A DNA stretch of 17,104 nt, taken from an uncultured Flavobacteriales bacterium. GTDB lineage: Bacteria > Bacteroidota > Bacteroidia > Flavobacteriales > Crocinitomicaceae. The stretch lies in assembly GCA_946479985.1 (NCBI GenBank), contig CAMLIF010000087.1, positions 1-17,104 on the forward strand. The letters are read 5' to 3'. Position 1 is the stretch's first letter. The number at the start of each line of letters is the position of its first letter. Positions 13,565-17,104 of this stretch are shown piece after piece. The notes below the pieces were generated by a model. That model ran no database searches. It had not been told where the DNA came from and saw only the letters and a list, made by a program, of their open reading frames with translations. Position numbers and translations under genes: made by a program.

Positions 13565-15601
13565 ATGAAACTACCTATCTTTTTTGCCATCCTTCTGGCA
13601 TTATCAAATCATACATTTTCCCAGGAAAAACTTGAATTCTATCAGGTTCCGAAAGAGATTCAAAAAGACTCGAAGGAATTAAGCCGATATTTGGTTAAAA
13701 ATGCGGTTTCAGACAGCTCCAAAGCAGCACAGCTTTATCAATGGATCACGCATAATATTTCCTATGATTATGCTGTAGTTGAAAATGGGAAACAACTTGA
13801 ATATATGTCTGCAAAAGACGTGCTCAAAGAGAAGAAAACTGTTTGTCAGGGATATTCGGCATTGCTTGTAGAGCTTTTGAAAAATGAAGGAATTCAGGCA
13901 GCAACTATAGAGGGTTACACCAGTGATTTTTTGAGCGACTCTATCCTGACATTGGTTGGCTGTGATCACGAATGGGTAATCTTTAAAGCAGATAACAAGT
14001 GGTATCAATGTGATCCGACCTGGGACGCCGGTTATATCGGGCGAATTTCCAAATACAAGTCGGATTTGGTGAAAATTGATAAAATGCTTAAAAAGCGTAA
14101 GGAAAAGTTGGACGAAACATCGAAAGAAAAGAAAAAAGAACGTCTCACTAAACGCTATGCTACCCGCGATTTAAAGGAACTTAAAAAGAAAGAAAACTTA
14201 TCCGGTAAATATGAATCATCTGTTGGCTTTGTTCGTAATCCGAGCCTCACGTATTTCATGATGAGTTCAGATACTTTTGTTCAAACCCATTTGGCATCTA
14301 TTCCTGATTTGCAATTGAGAGAATACCCCATAGGAATGGCGGATTTTACCATGAAAACAAAATCCTGGGATACAATCCTCGAACGGAAAAAAGGGAAACC
14401 GCTTGATTACGCAGTTTTTGCAAACGAATATACCGCGCTGTCGTTGAATAAACAATGGCTGGAGCGCGCAGATGAAGGGTTTTTGTTCAATGATGTGAGT
14501 TATTTGACCAAAATCGTTCATTACTATAACTTCATTGGCTTACATCTTAATGAAGATTTCAGAGAGCAGGTTGATGTGGTTTCCAAAGCAGATTTGAATA
14601 CACAAATGTTCCGGCTTCAGATCATGAACGACAGCATTCTGACCTATATAAAGCCAGCCAGAAGCGTAACCAAAGATGCGTTTAAGACCAGTAAAAGTTT
14701 AATGAATACGTTCTCAAAACAATATAAAACAACCGACAAACAAGCCAATTCCTTAATTGTCAAGGTGATTTCAGCACAGGAGAAAAGCATTGATGTATTG
14801 AAAGATGCTGACGAAAAAGTAAAGAAAGATCTGGAATACCTGAGAGATAAGGAAACGAAATTAACTGCTGAGAACAGAACTATTGAGCAAAATGTGGCCT
14901 TTGATGAAACGAGCGTGCCCGAAAGCTTCTTAACCTGGACTGACAGTTTATTTGCTGTTCAGTTAAAAATAGATTCTTTGAGATCAAGCTGGAACAGGCT
15001 GATGCATAGCGACGAGTTATTTCAGGAGCGGCACGAAGTCATTGAAGATGCACTGACGAATAGTTATTACAATCAATATATTCTCAACGCATCCACTGCT
15101 TTTTTTGATGACACTATCGTTCATTATGATACGATCCTGGCGCAGGATTTTGATTACCTGAATAACTTTTACAAGTTCAGCATACTGGAATTATACTATC
15201 CGGATGAAATTTTGAAGGAATACAAGAATTTTGATCGTCTGATTAAAAATGGAATGACACGACTGAAGAAATACAGTGCGAAAAACAGTTCGTTCAAACC
15301 GGAAAAAATAAACGATTATGTTGTGTCAGCGAACTATTCGTTGATTCAAGCTATTATTCAGGACAACTACCAGTATAAAAGCGATTGCGCCGTTTTGATC
15401 AAGCAGGAACGCATTTATTCAGCGCTTTATGAAGATCTGAAAGACGATCTGGAAGAAGAAAAAAAATTGAAAGTAAAGAATATTGAATATTCAGAGGAGG
15501 TTCTGGAAAAAGATAAAGAGCGAACCTTTAAAATGATAGACGAGATGGAATCTGGTGCCAAAAAGCTCGACATCTATTTCACCAAACGATTAGCATTCTA
15601 A
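13565..15601 (+). CDS. Secreted transglutaminase-like domain protein with long helical C-terminus
   Basis: The 678-residue protein has a signal peptide ending near NHTFSQ (residue 20). A transglutaminase-like core at about 45-160 has the expected triad: Cys94 (TVCQGYSALL), His135 (GCDHEWVIF) and Asp150 (QCDPTWDAGY). A very basic segment follows (about 172-213). The block NPSLTYFMMSSDTFVQTHLASIPDLQL at about 222-248 resembles a segment that follows the core in other Bacteroidota secreted transglutaminase proteins. The remaining 400 or so residues are charged and mostly helical, with likely coiled coil at about 395-440 and 615-665; I recognise no domain there. The triad suggests cysteine peptidase or transglutaminase chemistry, probably periplasmic. 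Substrate unknown. It converges on tyrS across a hairpin. Confidence 0.85.
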   Translation: MKLPIFFAILLALSNHTFSQEKLEFYQVPKEIQKDSKELSRYLVKNAVSDSSKAAQLYQWITHNISYDYAVVENGKQLEYMSAKDVLKEKKTVCQGYSALLVELLKNEGIQAATIEGYTSDFLSDSILTLVGCDHEWVIFKADNKWYQCDPTWDAGYIGRISKYKSDLVKIDKMLKKRKEKLDETSKEKKKERLTKRYATRDLKELKKKENLSGKYESSVGFVRNPSLTYFMMSSDTFVQTHLASIPDLQLREYPIGMADFTMKTKSWDTILERKKGKPLDYAVFANEYTALSLNKQWLERADEGFLFNDVSYLTKIVHYYNFIGLHLNEDFREQVDVVSKADLNTQMFRLQIMNDSILTYIKPARSVTKDAFKTSKSLMNTFSKQYKTTDKQANSLIVKVISAQEKSIDVLKDADEKVKKDLEYLRDKETKLTAENRTIEQNVAFDETSVPESFLTWTDSLFAVQLKIDSLRSSWNRLMHSDELFQERHEVIEDALTNSYYNQYILNASTAFFDDTIVHYDTILAQDFDYLNNFYKFSILELYYPDEILKEYKNFDRLIKNGMTRLKKYSAKNSSFKPEKINDYVVSANYSLIQAIIQDNYQYKSDCAVLIKQERIYSALYEDLKDDLEEEKKLKVKNIEYSEEVLEKDKERTFKMIDEMESGAKKLDIYFTKRLAF

Positions 15602-15609
15602 AAACTAAA

Positions 15610-15653
15610 ATTAGGTCGGGGTGAATCCGCCGTGGAGGACACCCCGACCTAAT
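15610..15653. terminator. Long hairpin repeat between convergent genes, probable bidirectional terminator
   Basis: ATTAGGTCGGGGTG (15610-15623) pairs perfectly with CACCCCGACCTAAT (15640-15653). The 16-nt loop contains a further partial pairing (TCC 15626-15628 with GGA 15637-15639). It fills the gap between the transglutaminase-fold gene (stop at 15601) and tyrS (stop at 15660-15662). No long T-tract follows. The GGGGTGAATCCGCCG core resembles a short repeat I remember from other Bacteroidota intergenic regions, so it may be a repeat element used as a terminator. Confidence 0.65.
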
Positions 15654-15659
15654 CTTGAA

Positions 15660-16940
15660 TTATTCTACGATTACTATGTAATTGTTCTTTTTCCCTTTTC
15701 CGAGTAAGATGAATTTGTCGTTGATCAAATGACTTGCGTCAACTGTTGCGCCCTCAGAAACTTTATCCTTATTCAAAGAAATAGCGTTTGCTTTCAATTC
15801 GCGTTTTGCCTCACCGTTTGAAGCGAGGAAATTTGTTCGGGAACCTAATAGCTCCACAATGCTCACCCCTGAATTAATTTCATCGCGCGTTATCGTGGCC
15901 ATTGGAACTCCTTCAAAAATACTCAGGAATGTTTCGTTCGACAATTTCTTCAAATCCTCAGAAGTCGATTTCCCGAAGAGAATGTTTGAAGCTGCAATAG
16001 CCATTTCCAGTGCTTTTTCACCATGAACGCGAACCGTAATTTCTTCTGCGATTGCTTTTTGGATGATACGTAAATGCGGAGCTTCGTTATGCTCTGCTTC
16101 AATCGCTTCAATTTCTTCCTTCGATTTTAAAGTAAAAATGCGAATGTAGTTTGAAGAGTCTGAATCTGCAGCGTTTAACCAGAATTGGTAAAAAGCGTAT
16201 GGCGACGTTTTCTCAGGATCTAACCAAACGCTTCCGCCTTCTGTTTTCCCGAATTTTGTTCCGTCTGCTTTTTTGATCAGTGGAGTCGTTACAGCGTAAG
16301 CTTCTCCACCGGATTTACGACGGATCAATTCTGTTCCGGTAACAATATTTCCCCACTGGTCGGAACCGCCCATTTGCACAATACAATTGAAGTGCTTATT
16401 TAAATGGTAAAAATCATATCCCTGAACTAATTGGTAGCTGAATTCAGTAAAACTCATTCCCGTTTCAAGGCGCGATTTCACAGAGTCTTTCGACATCATG
16501 TAATTTACCGTAATGTGTTTACCAACGTCGCGAATGAAATCCAGGAATGAAAAATCCTTGAACCAATCGTAGTTGTTCACCATCACAGCTCCGTTTGCCG
16601 AGTCATTAAAATCTAAGAATTTCGACAATTGATTTTCTACACAGCGAACATTGTGATTCAATGATTCTGCATCGAGTAGATTACGCTCAGCCGATTTTCC
16701 GGAAGGATCACCAACCATTCCGGTAGCTCCGCCCACCAACGCATACGGTTTATGTCCGGCGCGCTGAAAGTGCACAAGTGTCATGATCTGAACCAAATGT
16801 CCTACGTGTAACGAATCTGCCGTTGGATCAAATCCAATATACCCACCCGAAACTGCTTTGTTCAAAGCTTCTTCTGTTCCTGGCATCATATCGTGGATCA
16901 TTCCTCTCCAACGCAATTCCTCAATAACATTCTTGTGCAT
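15660..16940 (-). CDS. tyrS: Tyrosine--tRNA ligase
   Basis: TyrS charges tRNA-Tyr with tyrosine using ATP, in the cytoplasm. The 426-residue class I enzyme shows [16 protein letters not shown] with the HIGH-type motif HVGH (residues 45-48), the tyrosine-binding region [16 protein letters not shown] at about 165-180, [11 protein letters not shown] at about 189-199, and the KMSKS-type motif KFGKT (229-233). An S4-like RNA-binding segment closes the protein (about 360-426, ending [15 protein letters not shown]). The KFGKT form and the length match the bacterial TyrRS subgroup that includes E. coli and Bacillus enzymes. The ATG at 16940 is the only plausible start, about 20 nt downstream of an exact -7 motif. 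No T-box leader is seen. Confidence 0.98.
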   Translation of the reverse strand: MHKNVIEELRWRGMIHDMMPGTEEALNKAVSGGYIGFDPTADSLHVGHLVQIMTLVHFQRAGHKPYALVGGATGMVGDPSGKSAERNLLDAESLNHNVRCVENQLSKFLDFNDSANGAVMVNNYDWFKDFSFLDFIRDVGKHITVNYMMSKDSVKSRLETGMSFTEFSYQLVQGYDFYHLNKHFNCIVQMGGSDQWGNIVTGTELIRRKSGGEAYAVTTPLIKKADGTKFGKTEGGSVWLDPEKTSPYAFYQFWLNAADSDSSNYIRIFTLKSKEEIEAIEAEHNEAPHLRIIQKAIAEEITVRVHGEKALEMAIAASNILFGKSTSEDLKKLSNETFLSIFEGVPMATITRDEINSGVSIVELLGSRTNFLASNGEAKRELKANAISLNKDKVSEGATVDASHLINDKFILLGKGKKNNYIVIVE

Positions 16941-16959
16941 TTTTCTTGATTTTAGAGTG

Positions 16960-16967
16960 CAAAAATA
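16960..16967 (-). promoter_or_regulatory. -7 promoter motif of tyrS
   Basis: On the minus strand TATTTTTG is an exact TAnnTTTG match. The predicted start near 16954 leaves a leader of about 14 nt. The nearest TTTG upstream (inside the adjoining repeat unit) is 29 nt away, too far for a normal -33 element, so the -33 contact is unclear. Confidence 0.45.
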
Positions 16968-16974
16968 GAAGAAA

Positions 16975-17104
16975 AAGCGATAGCTTTTGATAAAGACAAA
17001 CGGTAGTGCGGTCTAAGCGATAGCTTTTGATAAAGACAAACGGTAGTGCGGTCTAAGCGATAGCTTTTGATAAAGACAAACGGTAGTGTGGTCTAAGCGA
17101 TAGC
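16975..17104. repeat. 40-bp direct tandem repeats, three full units plus the start of a fourth, continuing past the window
   Basis: Units lie at 16975-17014, 17015-17054 and 17055-17094, and the fourth begins at 17095. Each unit starts AAGCGATAGC and ends AGTGCGGTCT. Units 1 and 2 are identical; unit 3 has a single C-to-T change at 17089. There are no spacers, and 40 is not a multiple of three, so it is neither a CRISPR array nor a coding repeat. The array begins 34 nt upstream of the tyrS ATG and about 7 nt from its -7 motif. The total copy number cannot be seen. Confidence 0.95.

Noticed and set aside
16975..17104. CRISPR array
   Set aside because: The 40-bp units follow each other directly with no unique spacers, and no cas gene is nearby.

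Overview
The window looks like chromosomal DNA of a Bacteroidota bacterium, most likely a Flavobacteriales member. Supporting signs are a C-terminal type IX secretion (T9SS) sorting tail, families largely confined to this phylum (DUF4836, DUF5777, the choice-of-anchor V type domain), a tricorn-like S41 protease, low GC with A/T-rich intergenic DNA, and several exact matches to the Bacteroidota -7 promoter motif TAnnTTTG. No tRNA, rRNA, insertion sequence, phage gene or CRISPR array is visible. The genus cannot be fixed from this sequence alone.

Layout. Positions 1-1110 hold the 3' part of mutS2 (+), which ends without an Smr domain. A perfect palindrome separates it from a convergent tricorn-type S41 protease (1163-4450, -). 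A lytic transglycosylase (4570-5550, +) converges on msrB (5592-5984, -), and behind msrB lies a DUF4836 lipoprotein (6059-7549, -). A conserved acidic protein of unknown role (7764-8330, +) follows. Then comes a tight five-gene minus-strand operon (11618 down to 8451): DUF5777 beta-barrel, YceI-like protein, four-helix membrane protein, mono-haem lipoprotein, and a T9SS-sorted protein that also carries CxxCH. It ends at a bidirectional terminator. The plus strand then has a secreted protein with an internal duplication (11916-12722), truA (12757-13509) and a secreted transglutaminase-fold protein (13565-15601). tyrS (15660-16940, -) is last. Its upstream side is occupied by 40-bp tandem repeats that run off the window end.

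How it works together. Most genes are single housekeeping or envelope units (recombination/ribosome rescue, proteolysis, peptidoglycan turnover, methionine sulfoxide repair, tRNA modification and charging). The one clear multi-gene unit is the DUF5777-YceI-membrane-cytochrome-T9SS operon. It puts two c-type haem motifs, an isoprenoid-binding-type fold and a predicted outer-membrane barrel in one transcript, which suggests an envelope redox function that I cannot name.

The most distinctive non-coding feature is a family of three perfect palindromes (1127-1160, 5560-5597, 6004-6037). They share a 28-bp core built around GTCGCGAC, and their arms differ by matched changes on both sides. Two further hairpin elements (8326-8351 and 15610-15653) belong to other designs. 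Nearly every gene-end junction in the window therefore carries a palindrome, and in two cases the palindrome supplies or overlaps a stop codon.
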